The notes: a model not told the origin generated them from the letters alone. Shown: positions 51,194 through 60,665, numbered from the stretch's first letter. The stretch: DNA of 64,000 bases from Candidatus Omnitrophota bacterium (GCA_014728045.1 WJMH01000015.1:210479-274478), one strand, 5' to 3'. Made by a program: numbers and translations.

Positions 51194-51207
51194 CTATCTT
51201 GCTCTCC

Positions 51208-51672
51208 TTATCCCGCTTCCTGACCGGACCGGCCATTGGAGACACCTATCATCACCTGCGGCAGGATTTCGACCTGTGACCTCATCGAATTGGAGATAAG
51301 ACAATTCTTCTCCGCCGAACGCATGAGATCTTTGACCTTATCTATATCTTCTTCAGAACCGACCGTTATCCTGGAGCGCACTTTTATCCTTGAGAACATT
51401 AAACGGCCCTCCACCATTTTCAGGACACCCTCGGCTTCGCTCTGATATGAATCTAATCCCACTTTTTTCTTTTCCGCGTAATGAAGGAAAGTGGTCATTA
51501 TACAGGAATCGACCGCGCTGATAAGAAGCTCCTCCGGGCTCCAGTAACCTTCCTCCCCGTTGAATTCGGGCGGCGTCGCAACACCTATGTTCAGCTTGCC
51601 CTGAGATGAAAGCGTACCTTTTTTCGCGCCGCTCCACCTGAGCCCTGTTCTAAAAACGTATTCCTTGGGCAT
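51208..51672 (-). CDS. OsmC/Ohr family peroxiredoxin-like protein
   Basis: A 154-residue OsmC-fold protein. The two redox cysteines are C57 (AVDSCIMTTF) and C124 (AEKNCLIS), and the catalytic-site glutamate-rich segment WSPEELL precedes the first. It should reduce organic hydroperoxides with thiol reductants. Starts after GGAGG. Confidence 0.9.
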   Translation of the reverse strand: MPKEYVFRTGLRWSGAKKGTLSSQGKLNIGVATPPEFNGEEGYWSPEELLISAVDSCIMTTFLHYAEKKKVGLDSYQSEAEGVLKMVEGRLMFSRIKVRSRITVGSEEDIDKVKDLMRSAEKNCLISNSMRSQVEILPQVMIGVSNGRSGQEAG

Positions 51673-51733
51673 GTTCCACCTCCTTCTACCTGTTCAAGAT
51701 AACCGTTCAGCGACCCAAAAATACCTGCAGCGT

Positions 51734-53566
51734 CTAAAAACGTCTGGAGACTTTCCTCCAAATCTCTTTTATGCTTTCGGTTACCGGGCCTTTATCATAC
51801 TCAACAACGGAAAGCTTTTTCATCTGGGCCTCCGTCACGACCTTATCGTAGGGCACCTTTCCCACAAATTCAATGCCATACTTTTCACTGATCTTGCGTA
51901 TCCTTTCGGTCATATCCAGGTTGAGGTCGTACTTGTTGACAACAATTCCCGAATCAATACCGAAGTGACTAGTGACTTTGACCACACGTTCCATATCATG
52001 AAGCCCCGATACGGTGGGTTCGGTGACTATAAGCGCATAGTCCGCACCCGTCAGGGAAGCTATAACGGGACATCCTGTGCCGGGAGAACCGTCAATGAGC
52101 TCCTTTTTTCTTTTATGCTCATGGGCCAGCATGGCCGCCTTATTCCTGACCAGGGTCACGAGCCTTCCCGAATTCTCTTCGGCGATACCCAGTTTCGCGT
52201 GGCTCATCGGCCCGAAACGCGTTTCGGAGATGAACCACTGGCCGTTAACCGCGTCCTCTATCTTTATAGCGCCGTCCTCACAGACAAGGTAGCACACGCC
52301 GCAGCCCTCGCAGGACACCGGATCTATCACGTAGCGCACTTTGCCTCCGGAGGTCTCTTTGCTTATGGCATCGAAGCGGCAAGCCTGCAGGCACCTGCCG
52401 CAGGAAGTGCATTTACTGTAATCTATTTCGACCTTTACTCCTCCGCTGAAATCGCCGCTTTGCAGGATGCGAGGACTCAGGATAAGATGAAGGTCAGCCG
52501 CGTCAACGTCGCAATCGGATATGACCATGTTCTCCGCCAGAGCGGACAGGGAAGCCAGTATGGAGGTTTTCCCGGTCCCTCCCTTGCCTGAGATAACTAC
52601 CAGTTCCCTGGGCTTTCCCGTTCCGAGAGGGGCACTGTAAAGTTCGGCCTTCTCTAGCTTGCTTTCACTTTTGCGGCCGGGATCCCGGCTTTCCAGCGTT
52701 TTCCTGACGGGTCTTTCCTCACCGGCAAGGACCTTCATCCTGGAAGCTATTTCCGAGAAAAGCCCGCGGTATTCCGGAAGCTTTTCAACAACGATATCCC
52801 CCACCGAATAGGTTTCGGCTATTTTACGGTCATCGGGTATCTCTCCTATTATTTCGAGATCTTCGCGACGGCAGTAATCCTTTAACTCGCTGTTATGGTA
52901 CTCTGCGCGGTTAACGACGATCACCGGCTCTATCCCTATTTCACGCGCCATGTTGACCGCCAGCTTCAGGTCGTTTATTCCAAAAGGAGTGGGGTCGGTG
53001 ACAAGAACGCAAAGATCGGCATCCTTTACCGTCTCAACCACCGGGCAGGACGTCCCGGGAGAGGAATCAAGTATGTTAATCCCTTGCCCGGCGCATTCCT
53101 TGACCTTTTTTACGAGGCGGGGTGACATGCCGCCCTCGGCGGTCTCTAAAAGAGCGTAATGAAAATCTATCTCGCCGCTCTTTCCATGCCTCAGGATGCC
53201 TATTTTCCTTTCCTTTTCTATTATAGCTCCCGTAGGACAGACAATCTTGCACCCGCCGCATACGTGGCAAAGTTCGTTGAAGAAAAGAACTTTGCCGTTC
53301 ACTATGGCAATGGCGTTGTAATTACACGCTTCGGCACATTTGCCGCAGTTTATGCACTTTTGATCATCCACCCCGCAGGGAGATATAACAGAGACTTCCT
53401 CTTCCTTATCTACCTCGGGTTTCAGGAAAAGATGCCCGTTGGGCTCTTCCACGTCACAATCGAGATAACGGACTTTCTCGCCAAGAGCGGCCAGAACGGC
53501 CGCGATATTGGTTGATATGAACGTCTTTCCTGTCCCGCCTTTTCCGCTTGATATCGCTATATTCAT
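51734..53566 (-). CDS. Fused double MinD-type ATPase with ferredoxin inserts (ORP-cluster type)
   Basis: A 610-residue protein made of two homologous halves. Each has a deviant Walker A (GKGGTGKT at 8-15 and 327-334) and, inserted in the ATPase fold, two 4Fe-4S motifs (CINCGKCAEAC and CHVCGGCKIVC in half one; CTSCGRCLQAC and CEGCGVCYLVC in half two). The switch regions DSSPGTSCPV and DGSPGTGCPV are present in both halves. In most anaerobes these are two neighbouring genes, e.g. those beside the orange protein in Desulfovibrio; here they are one chain, so a fixed heterodimer-like unit. Role in metal-cluster assembly or cell division is suggested for relatives, not proved. Confidence 0.88.
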   Translation of the reverse strand: MNIAISSGKGGTGKTFISTNIAAVLAALGEKVRYLDCDVEEPNGHLFLKPEVDKEEEVSVISPCGVDDQKCINCGKCAEACNYNAIAIVNGKVLFFNELCHVCGGCKIVCPTGAIIEKERKIGILRHGKSGEIDFHYALLETAEGGMSPRLVKKVKECAGQGINILDSSPGTSCPVVETVKDADLCVLVTDPTPFGINDLKLAVNMAREIGIEPVIVVNRAEYHNSELKDYCRREDLEIIGEIPDDRKIAETYSVGDIVVEKLPEYRGLFSEIASRMKVLAGEERPVRKTLESRDPGRKSESKLEKAELYSAPLGTGKPRELVVISGKGGTGKTSILASLSALAENMVISDCDVDAADLHLILSPRILQSGDFSGGVKVEIDYSKCTSCGRCLQACRFDAISKETSGGKVRYVIDPVSCEGCGVCYLVCEDGAIKIEDAVNGQWFISETRFGPMSHAKLGIAEENSGRLVTLVRNKAAMLAHEHKRKKELIDGSPGTGCPVIASLTGADYALIVTEPTVSGLHDMERVVKVTSHFGIDSGIVVNKYDLNLDMTERIRKISEKYGIEFVGKVPYDKVVTEAQMKKLSVVEYDKGPVTESIKEIWRKVSRRF

Positions 53567-53605
53567 CGTATTGCTCCTGTTTATGGCCAGTGGGGCCTGA
53601 CTTAA

Positions 53606-54301
53606 TCATATTCCTCTGGTAACGGCTTTTTCAACGTACGCCTCCGATATCGCCCTGAAAGCGCAAAGCGCGTCCTTGCCGTAAGGTCTCATGTGCGCGA
53701 ATTCCTTATCCAGCACGTTCTCGTGCGGACGGAACTGCTGCAGACAGTATTTTTCTGCACCTTTTATGGCCTTGCCGATAGAATGGATATCCTCTCCGGT
53801 AACTATCCCAGGAACACAGGTCGTCCTGAATTCATACGGAACACTTGACCGCATTATTCTTTCGATGCTCAGTTCGAGAAGTTCCTCTGTTCCCTCGGGA
53901 ACATTGAAAAGATGATATTTCCCGAAGGAGGTTTTTACGTCCATGGCTATAAAATCGACGAGACCCCTTTGCAAAAGAAGCCGGATCATATCCGGGTTGG
54001 ATCCGTTGGTATCGAGTTTGAGCTTCACTCCGGTAGTCTTGACCTTTTCGGCAAAATCAGGAAGGTCTGACCAAAGGGTGGGTTCTCCTCCCGTGACGCA
54101 GAGCGCTTCCAGTATGTTCTTCCGCTCCCGGAGCAGTTCAAATAGATCCTCTTCGGAAAAACCGAAATCCGCCTCAGTTGTCATAAGATCACGGTTATGA
54201 CAGAACCCACAACGGAAATTACATCCCTGGGTAAAGACCGTAGCGCATATATAACCCGGGTAATCCACCATCGATATCTTCTGAAGACCGGCTATTTTCA
54301 T
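53606..54301 (-). CDS. Radical SAM activating-enzyme-like protein (NrdG2 type)
   Basis: A 231-residue radical SAM protein. CNFRCGFCHN (CxxxCxxC at about 29-36), the S-adenosylmethionine motif CVTGGEPTL and DTNGSNP are conserved. It is annotated in relatives as an anaerobic ribonucleotide-reductase activating protein. No NrdD-like reductase is nearby, so its glycyl-radical partner is unknown. It follows the COG0731-type radical SAM gene by 55 bases. Confidence 0.85.
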   Translation of the reverse strand: MKIAGLQKISMVDYPGYICATVFTQGCNFRCGFCHNRDLMTTEADFGFSEEDLFELLRERKNILEALCVTGGEPTLWSDLPDFAEKVKTTGVKLKLDTNGSNPDMIRLLLQRGLVDFIAMDVKTSFGKYHLFNVPEGTEELLELSIERIMRSSVPYEFRTTCVPGIVTGEDIHSIGKAIKGAEKYCLQQFRPHENVLDKEFAHMRPYGKDALCAFRAISEAYVEKAVTRGI

Positions 54302-54356
54302 GATAAAGTTCCCTGCCCAACCAGAGGCGCCTCACCCGCCCCTGCTGGCCTGTGAT

Positions 54357-55307
54357 TCATATTTTCCTTACGTAAAAGTCCTGTTCCCTGTACCGCACTT
54401 TCCTGAGCTTGCCCTCGGCTATCATCTCCCCGACCACATCCGTAGAGGCTCCTGCTTTCCGCAGCACTTCGTCCACCGCTTCCTGCTTCATCGGATGCAC
54501 CGAGGTGATGCTCAGAATATCCTTTTTAACGTCCCCGGTGAAAGCGAAAGCGTTCCCCTCATACCCTATAAGGCATTCGGTGACTATACCCCTTTCGGTA
54601 AAGATCTGGTATGCCCGGTTAACTGCCGACTCGTCGGGCTGACTGACCTCTCCTTCGGCCGGCGGACGGGTGGGTACCGATATGTAACTTTTCGAAGCTA
54701 TGAGCCCCGCGGTAAAATCGGCCGTCTTTTCCACTTCCTCCTGCGCATCATTGACGCCCCCGATCAGCATTGTCTCAGTCGCGAGAAATCCCTCGAATAT
54801 ATCCGTAAAGTCCTCTATGCCCTCAAGAACCCTGGCCAGGTCCAGCGAAGGATGCGGACGGTTCAATGTTCTCCATGTATCCGGGCTGACAACATCGATC
54901 TTAATGGACACCCAGTCGGCCCGGGAAAGCTGCTCTCTTACATTTTTATCCCATAAAAGAGAAGAATTCGTTATTACAGCTATCTTGATCCCAAATCGCC
55001 TGAGAGCTTCGATCTCCCTGCCGAGATTCTCATCCAAGGTCGGCTCCCCGTCAGGAGCGAAAGTAAGATAATCGATATCCTCTGCCTTTTCCCGGGCTTT
55101 GGTTATTCTCTGTTCCACTTCGCGCAGAATTCTCCCCGGTTCATAGAACTTCTTTCTCTGCACTGAAAGTTCACTGGTGCGCCCCGCCTGGCAATAGGTA
55201 CATGAATATGTGCAAACCTTGGGCGGGATATTGTTTATTCCGAGGCTCTGACCGAGCCGCCTTGATGGGACCGGACCGAAAGTTATCAATTGCGAAATCT
55301 TCTCCAT
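54357..55307 (-). CDS. Radical SAM protein, COG0731/Tyw1-like
   Basis: A 316-residue radical SAM enzyme with FGPVPSRRLGQSLGINNIPPK at the N-terminus (seen as PVPSRRLG), the cluster CTYSCTYCQAG and FAPDGEPTLDENLG. These are typical of the widespread COG0731 Fe-S oxidoreductase group related to wyosine enzymes. The C-terminal 80 residues form a winged-helix-like tail (PMKQEAVDEVLRKAGAS). Function not established. Confidence 0.88.
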   Translation of the reverse strand: MEKISQLITFGPVPSRRLGQSLGINNIPPKVCTYSCTYCQAGRTSELSVQRKKFYEPGRILREVEQRITKAREKAEDIDYLTFAPDGEPTLDENLGREIEALRRFGIKIAVITNSSLLWDKNVREQLSRADWVSIKIDVVSPDTWRTLNRPHPSLDLARVLEGIEDFTDIFEGFLATETMLIGGVNDAQEEVEKTADFTAGLIASKSYISVPTRPPAEGEVSQPDESAVNRAYQIFTERGIVTECLIGYEGNAFAFTGDVKKDILSITSVHPMKQEAVDEVLRKAGASTDVVGEMIAEGKLRKVRYREQDFYVRKI

Positions 55308-55358
55308 GCTAATCCTTTGTTATACGTATGGGCCCTTTACGATCCATGAGCACACCGG

Positions 55359-56072
55359 TTATACCTCAACTGTTTTACCAGAGGCGATGCGTATGAAATC
55401 ATCACCGAACCTATCCCTGAAAACACCTTTAGCTTCACCGCCCGAACAGTGGGCCGGGCCGTATTTATTCATACCCAGCCGTTCAAGCTCATCCGCCACG
55501 GTATTGAGCTCGTCTTTTCCCTTATCTTTCAGATGGAACCCGCCGAAAACACAGTAAAGCCCTTCCCCGGGAAATTTTTTTTTGACCTCCTCCACGATCC
55601 TCACGATACCCGGATGCGCGCAGCCGGTGATCACGGTAATGCCATTTCCGGTTTTGAGCGCGAGCGCCTGTTCCTCTATGCCGCGCATCTTGTATTCTCC
55701 CTGGATAGGGCCGGTCGTGAATATATCCTCCTTTATCTCGGTAAGGCCTTCTGTCTCCATGAGACTTCCTCCCATCTGGTTTACCTTTCGCTTGAAGGAA
55801 CGGCTGAACCCGGGACAGACGTATGTCCTGAGACCTTTATTCCTGGTAAGTATCTCCGGCAATCCCCCGGTGTGATCCCAATGGTCATGGGATATCACGA
55901 TCGCCTCGATATCTTCGGGCTCCTCGGCCATGAGCTTCATATTCTTGAGAAGGCTCTCGCCGTCTTCACCCGTGTCGAAAAGGACTCTACCGTCAACTAG
56001 ACAAGAGAACCCCCACCCGGAATCATAACGCTCATCAGCTGCTGTATTGTCATATAGCACCTTTATCTTCAT
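55359..56072 (-). CDS. Metallo-beta-lactamase fold hydrolase
   Basis: A 237-residue MBL hydrolase with SHDHWDHTGGL (metal motif HxHxDH), GCAHPGI (third histidine) and a late VFGGFHL. It resembles the group labelled dihydropterin-phosphate synthase-like in methanogens and anaerobes. Starts after GAGGAG; next to radical SAM and DUF2099 genes. Confidence 0.88.
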   Translation of the reverse strand: MKIKVLYDNTAADERYDSGWGFSCLVDGRVLFDTGEDGESLLKNMKLMAEEPEDIEAIVISHDHWDHTGGLPEILTRNKGLRTYVCPGFSRSFKRKVNQMGGSLMETEGLTEIKEDIFTTGPIQGEYKMRGIEEQALALKTGNGITVITGCAHPGIVRIVEEVKKKFPGEGLYCVFGGFHLKDKGKDELNTVADELERLGMNKYGPAHCSGGEAKGVFRDRFGDDFIRIASGKTVEV

Positions 56073-56116
56073 GCTGTTTCTCCTCTTGAAAGACCTGCCG
56101 CCATGACAGCACCTCC

Positions 56117-57184
56117 TTATGCGGGTTCCTTTCTGTCTCTAACGGGTAGATCCGCTCCGGACAAATACGCCCGGGAATCCCCCATTTGCACCTGGTCTCC
56201 GCTGTTTTTGGCAGCTATCAAATACTGCTTCGTGATATCAAGCTGGCGTATCGCATCCGGCCTGCCGCAGTAACCGGCTATAAGGTCCAGGCCTTTTCGG
56301 GTGAGAACGTAAACAGGTATTTTCCTGGAGATCTGCAGCGTCGCCTTTTTGCCTATTACCGAACGCACCCTTTCCGAGGCGCAGCTCCAGACGATATCAG
56401 AATGTTCCCCGATCCAGTCGACCTCCTTCGGCGAGGCCCCCGTGGTACAGATCGATAACACTGTCACAGCTGCGCCATGCTTTTTTTCTATTTTCTTTAT
56501 TTTCTCCAGGTCCTCGTCCATAAGCGCGTTCACTGTAACGGCGATCTTCCTGTAACCGAGCTCCGCGGCACGCTCTACGCCCTGAAGCTGATCTATGGAT
56601 GCATCGGGAAAAACGATGCGGCAATCTTCCGAAAGCAAACGATCGGCCACCTCATCTATGCGGGAAGTAAAAAAAAGCCCGTTCATCCTGGCGCCTATTG
56701 CCTGTACCATCTCGGACCTGTCTACTATCACCGTACCGGCCCCGTCACAGACTATAACAGCTGAATCAATGATGCCCTTTCTCATGGCGAACATCATCAT
56801 CTCGGATGCCCCGTAGGGAATTGCTATACTATTGCCGTGAAAGACCCTTTTCGGGGTAAAAAAACCGAATTTTTGGATCTTGCTTTCGACGGCCTTCTTG
56901 ATGAGTTCACGCACTGCATCAGGATTCCGTTCTCCGGCCCTCCTTAAATCGGTATAAAGGTGGCCGGCAAGCGGGCAATACCTTAGATAAGGCTTTGTTA
57001 CCCCGATAACCTTACCTGCCGAAACAGTGACAAAGGAAGAAAAAAACCTTACAAGATGTAAATCCCCGCATGATGGGATGTCCCTCCTTGTCTTTTCTAT
57101 TAATTCCCTTATATACATGTCAATTCCTGAGACCCGTCCCTCTATGAGAAAAGAAGCGTTCTCTTCCACAAAGGCTACAGCCAT
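56117..57184 (-). CDS. DUF2099 protein (methanogenesis marker 8-like)
   Basis: A 355-residue protein that, by the segments VTVSAGKVIGVTKPYLRYCPLAGHLY, GFFTPKRVFHGNSIAIPYGASEMMMFA (seen in pieces around YCPL and IPYGASE) and a CDGAGTVI core, matches DUF2099, known as methanogenesis marker protein 8 in archaea. It is unusual to find it in a bacterium next to Mrp, a 4Fe-4S ATPase and radical SAM genes. No function is established. A later ATG (57118), preceded by AGGA, is a possible true start. Confidence 0.65.
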   Translation of the reverse strand: MAVAFVEENASFLIEGRVSGIDMYIRELIEKTRRDIPSCGDLHLVRFFSSFVTVSAGKVIGVTKPYLRYCPLAGHLYTDLRRAGERNPDAVRELIKKAVESKIQKFGFFTPKRVFHGNSIAIPYGASEMMMFAMRKGIIDSAVIVCDGAGTVIVDRSEMVQAIGARMNGLFFTSRIDEVADRLLSEDCRIVFPDASIDQLQGVERAAELGYRKIAVTVNALMDEDLEKIKKIEKKHGAAVTVLSICTTGASPKEVDWIGEHSDIVWSCASERVRSVIGKKATLQISRKIPVYVLTRKGLDLIAGYCGRPDAIRQLDITKQYLIAAKNSGDQVQMGDSRAYLSGADLPVRDRKEPA

Positions 57185-57191
57185 AATGTAT

Positions 57192-57455
57192 TCAACCGTT
57201 AGAGATCGTCTTCTCGTACCCGGGGAAATAGTCCCTGATGGCCCTCAGATCGAACCGGGTAAGTATGGAGCTATTGGGTTCCCTTTCAAGCAGGAACTCG
57301 AAGGATTTTCTTATCAGTTCCTTCCTGGTTATGTTCCCCCCGGTCAGGTCCCTATAATAGGCATTGTCCAGACCTACCGTATACTCGGTCTTTCCGTCAC
57401 TTTCCTCGACGGTAACGGTAAACTCGTGTTCGTTATTTTCCCTGATCTGGATCAT
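57192..57455 (-). CDS. Small conserved protein, unknown function
   Basis: An 87-residue protein with a beta-rich first half (EHEFTVTVEES) and a helical second half ending LEREPNSSILTRFDLRAIRDYFPGYE. I have seen this pattern (ITRKELIRKSFEFLLEREP) in uncharacterised small proteins of anaerobes. Good ribosome site AAGGAG. Sits between mrp and the DUF2099 gene. Confidence 0.75.
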   Translation of the reverse strand: MIQIRENNEHEFTVTVEESDGKTEYTVGLDNAYYRDLTGGNITRKELIRKSFEFLLEREPNSSILTRFDLRAIRDYFPGYEKTISNG

Positions 57456-57549
57456 TTGAAACTCCTTCTTTTCTGGAAAGCCGATCTTCTTTTCCCGAGA
57501 ACGGGCCTTTTCCTGGTCTATAAATAAGCTCCGCGCAACGCCGGGCAGA

Positions 57550-58362
57550 TCACATACCCGTTATCCTGTCAACTATCCGAACCATGATCTTGGCCGTGGA
57601 GGTATCCTTTTGGAAATGTATAAGTGGCCGCCCGGAATCCCCGGATGGGACCATCCCCGGTTCTACGGGCAATCTTCCCAGAAACGGCACCTTCAAATCG
57701 CCCGCGGCTTTTTCCCCTCCGCCTGTTCCGAAAAGGTCTATGCTTTTAGAGCAATGTGGACATACCAGCCCGCTCATGTTCTCGATAATGCCCAGAACAG
57801 GGATCTTGAGCTGCCTGGCGAACCCCACGCATTTCCTGGAATCAAGTATCGCCACATCCTGCGGTGTCGTGACTATTACCGCGCCTTTAACATCGGGAAT
57901 AAGCTGACAGACGCTGAGGGGTTCGTCCCCCGTTCCTGGAGGGGAATCTATGATAAGATAATCAAGTTCCTCCCAGTTAACATCACTGAGAAGCTGTTTT
58001 ATGGTTATCATCTTAAGCGGCCCCCGCCAGATAACGGGCTGGTCCTGGTCCTTCAGCATCAGGGCCAGGCTTATCGCCTTGAGGTTGTCGGTAACCCGCA
58101 CCGGTTCTATCCCCGAATCATACGCAAGGAGTTTTGTGTTCTCGACACCCAGCATCTTGGCTATGTTCGGGCCGTGTATATCCACGTCCAGAATACCGGT
58201 CCTTTTATTCTTCAGGGCCAGCCCGTAAGCAAGATTGACAGCAACAGTGGATTTACCCACCCCGCCTTTCCCGCTTATGACCATGATCTTATTCTTTATC
58301 CGGGACAGGTTCTTTTCGAGACGTTTATCCTGCTCCATTTCTTTAGTCGAGTTCTTTTGCAT
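57550..58362 (-). CDS. mrp: Mrp/NBP35 family Fe-S carrier ATPase
   Basis: A 270-residue ATPase with GKGGVGKST (31-39), DVDIHGPN, DSPPGTGDEPLS and a CPHC pair near residue 205 that binds a bridging 4Fe-4S cluster between two subunits. It carries and delivers Fe-S clusters. It lacks the N-terminal DUF59 domain of longer Mrp proteins. Start after AAAAAGGAG. In relatives it forms a complex with the NifX-like orange protein. Confidence 0.92.
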   Translation of the reverse strand: MQKNSTKEMEQDKRLEKNLSRIKNKIMVISGKGGVGKSTVAVNLAYGLALKNKRTGILDVDIHGPNIAKMLGVENTKLLAYDSGIEPVRVTDNLKAISLALMLKDQDQPVIWRGPLKMITIKQLLSDVNWEELDYLIIDSPPGTGDEPLSVCQLIPDVKGAVIVTTPQDVAILDSRKCVGFARQLKIPVLGIIENMSGLVCPHCSKSIDLFGTGGGEKAAGDLKVPFLGRLPVEPGMVPSGDSGRPLIHFQKDTSTAKIMVRIVDRITGM

Positions 58363-58392
58363 TTTTCTCCTTTTTGGGCGGCTTTTCCGAGA

Positions 58393-59760
58393 TCAGACTT
58401 TTTGCTCGAGCACATCCTCTACTTCTTTTACGTTCTGCGCCGCCAGAACGAGAGGATACATCGTCGGAGCGCTTGTCAGGTAGGGATGCGTCGCCATCTG
58501 CAACGTCTCAAGTTCAGAAAGAGAAACCCTCTGCTGGATGGCCATTCCGATTATGTTGATTATCTCCCCGGCGGACATGCCCCCGGCCACCTGTCCGCCC
58601 ATTATGATACCGGACTGTTTTGAGAAAATAAGCTTGATCTTGACCTGCGAAACGTCCGGCATGGCCGCCGGGTGCTTGTCCATCACCTCAACGGAACCGG
58701 CCACGATCTCGAAACCCTCTCTGCGGGCGGAACCTTCGGTAAGACCCGCGGACCCGAGAACCAAACCATCAACATATGTCGAATAGATCGCTATGGTCCC
58801 CTTGTTCTCCCTCACCACTTTAAGCCTGTAAAGATTGGCTCCGGCGATCCTCGCCTCGGCCGTCGCCGTGGAAGCCAGCATGACGGGCGTCACCTTGCGA
58901 GTATAAAAGTCGCGCTTTCCCGCGCAATCGCCGACCGCGAAAATATCCGGGTCTACCGTTCTCATGTATTCGTCCACCCATATGCCTTTACTGTGTCCCA
59001 GTTCCAGCCCGGCATCCACCGCAAGGGCCGTGTTGGGGAAAGCCCCGATACCGAGTATGACCGCATCGACCGGGACCTCATCCCCGTTAGAGAAAATGGC
59101 CTTTTCGACCTTTCCCTCGCCGGTGAATTCGTCAACACGAACATCGGTGAGAACGTTAACCCCTTTGGCTTCAAGCCTTGTCCTGGCCATCCCGGAAAAT
59201 TCAGGATCGAAGGAATTGGCGAGTATATCGGGCAGCATCTCCACAAGATGCACATTCAATCCCTCCATGGATGAGAGCTCGTCCGCGAATTCCACCCCGA
59301 TAAAACCGCCGCCCACTATCAGGACGTTCTTCGCTTTTTTGATATCCTCTATGGAAAGCTTCAGATACTCCATGTCCTTGTGTATGGGGTAGATGCCTTT
59401 TTTGTCGACGCCTTCGATCGGCGGTATTATGGGAGATGATCCCGTCGCCAGGATAAGCTTTTCATAGAAGCATTCATTCCCGCTTTTGGTGGCGACCTTC
59501 CTGGCGGGGCGGTCTATCCGGATCGCCTCGTCTATGACGACGTCTATCTTATTTTTTTCAAGCGACGCGGTACCCAGCTTATTCTCTTCGGGGCTGTTCA
59601 GGCTGGCGAACATGTAAGGTATCCCGCAGGGAACGACGCCCTGTTCTATGTTTTTCATGACGGTGATCTTTTTGCCGGGATAATATTTTCTCGCGGTCAC
59701 GCCGCACACTATCCCCGCCGGACCCGCGCCAACTATCAGAATATCGGTTTCTACGCTCAT
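58393..59760 (-). CDS. CoA-disulfide-reductase/NADH-oxidase-like flavoprotein
   Basis: A 455-residue FAD/NAD(P)H oxidoreductase. FAD motif GAGPAG (11-16), single redox cysteine C45 in VVPCGIPYMF, the NAD(P) motif VGGGFIGVEFADEL, and FAVGDCAG are all present, with a dimerisation domain at the end. The lone cysteine places it with CoA-disulfide reductase, NADH oxidase and persulfide reductases, not with two-cysteine disulfide reductases. The start at 59760 follows AGAAGGAGA. Confidence 0.9.
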   Translation of the reverse strand: MSVETDILIVGAGPAGIVCGVTARKYYPGKKITVMKNIEQGVVPCGIPYMFASLNSPEENKLGTASLEKNKIDVVIDEAIRIDRPARKVATKSGNECFYEKLILATGSSPIIPPIEGVDKKGIYPIHKDMEYLKLSIEDIKKAKNVLIVGGGFIGVEFADELSSMEGLNVHLVEMLPDILANSFDPEFSGMARTRLEAKGVNVLTDVRVDEFTGEGKVEKAIFSNGDEVPVDAVILGIGAFPNTALAVDAGLELGHSKGIWVDEYMRTVDPDIFAVGDCAGKRDFYTRKVTPVMLASTATAEARIAGANLYRLKVVRENKGTIAIYSTYVDGLVLGSAGLTEGSARREGFEIVAGSVEVMDKHPAAMPDVSQVKIKLIFSKQSGIIMGGQVAGGMSAGEIINIIGMAIQQRVSLSELETLQMATHPYLTSAPTMYPLVLAAQNVKEVEDVLEQKV

Positions 59761-59869
59761 TTCGGTCTCTCCTTCTAAAGGGTTATTCAACAATCGTTCT
59801 TCCTGTAAGATGCCCGCACCAGTACCTGAAGGTACGGGTGTTATCAAAAAGCGGCGGATCAAAAGGTTC

Positions 59870-60094
59870 TTATTGTTCCTTGACCATTGACGCGCCACAT
59901 TTGGGACATTTGACGTTATAACAGGGAACACCCGCCTGATGCGGCATGCTCAATTTGCAGCTGGGGCACAGGCAGTTGCCTCCCGGACCGCTGCCGGGAC
60001 GGTTACCGCCCATCCTGCCTCTTGCACCTCGTCCCATTCCTCTTCCTGTTCCGGGCCCCTGCCCGAAAGGACCGGTTCCGTCTCCAAGTGGCAT
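59870..60094 (-). CDS. Small Gly/Arg-rich zinc-ribbon protein (DUF5320-like)
   Basis: A 74-residue protein: N-terminal half of G, R, P (DGTGPFGQGPGTGRGMGRG), C-terminal CPSC ... CYNVKCPKC motif for a metal. The MPLGDGTGP start matches the small proteins that accompany ORP/Mrp genes. Ribosome site GGAGG. Probably a cluster or metal partner of the neighbouring Fe-S proteins. Confidence 0.8.
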   Translation of the reverse strand: MPLGDGTGPFGQGPGTGRGMGRGARGRMGGNRPGSGPGGNCLCPSCKLSMPHQAGVPCYNVKCPKCGASMVKEQ

Positions 60095-60107
60095 TTTTAC
60101 CTCCTTC

Positions 60108-60278
60108 TCATGAAACAGTAATAGCCCCCATCGGGCATACATCCACGCAGGCTCCACACCCGATACATTCCTCGCCGACCACGGCTTTATCATTCTCCAT
60201 TATTATCGCGTTGACCGGACACGAATCGACACAAGCACTGCAACCGGTACATTTGTCGAGGTCGACCTTGGCTATCAT
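60108..60278 (-). CDS. Short 2[4Fe-4S] ferredoxin
   Basis: A 56-residue ferredoxin in the stretch between the two small cluster proteins. It has two CxxCxxCxxxCP motifs: CTGCSACVDSCP (about 10-21) and CIGCGACVDVCP (about 38-49). Strong ribosome site GGAGAG and a TGA stop. It should pass electrons to or from the Mrp/NifX-type proteins. Easy to miss because of its size. Confidence 0.93.
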   Translation of the reverse strand: MIAKVDLDKCTGCSACVDSCPVNAIIMENDKAVVGEECIGCGACVDVCPMGAITVS

Positions 60279-60299
60279 TGTTCTCTCCTTTCCGGGCGA

Positions 60300-60665
60300 T
60301 CAGCCCATACCGAATTTAGAATCTACACTGGCATCGTCAACGGGTTTCAGCCCGCCGTTTTTGTATTTTTGGACGGCCTCTTTAACTGTCCCCGAAACGC
60401 CCGCGTAAATATCTATCCCGCCGGCCTTCAAGGTCCGGAACGCGTTCGGCCCCACGTTGCCGGTAAGCACGGCCTTGACCTTCTTCTCGGACATAAGCTG
60501 TCCGGACTGCACGCCGACACCGCCCATCCCGGTCACGTTCGGGTTCTGGACAGCTTCAAAGTCCATGGTTTCCGTATCGACGATCATAAAATACGGGCAC
60601 CTTCCGAATCTCGGATCGACCTGTGAATCCAGTGTGTCCGCCTGTGAAGTAACGCATATCCTCAT
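60300..60665 (-). CDS. NifX/NafY-type protein (ORP-like), first copy
   Basis: A 121-residue RNase-H-like fold protein of the dinitrogenase iron-molybdenum cofactor family. DPRFGRCPYFMIVD is the cofactor-cleft motif and GNVGPNAFRTLKAGGID the second lobe. In nitrogen fixers such proteins carry FeMo-cofactor; elsewhere they bind Mo/Cu or Fe-S clusters (orange protein). No nif genes are here. Start after AAGGAGG. Confidence 0.9.
   Translation of the reverse strand: MRICVTSQADTLDSQVDPRFGRCPYFMIVDTETMDFEAVQNPNVTGMGGVGVQSGQLMSEKKVKAVLTGNVGPNAFRTLKAGGIDIYAGVSGTVKEAVQKYKNGGLKPVDDASVDSKFGMG

Noticed and set aside
59761-59931. Extension of the flavoprotein by 57 codons
   Set aside because: The FAD motif begins right after the ATG at 59760, which has an AGAAGGAGA site; the extension covers an intergenic hairpin.
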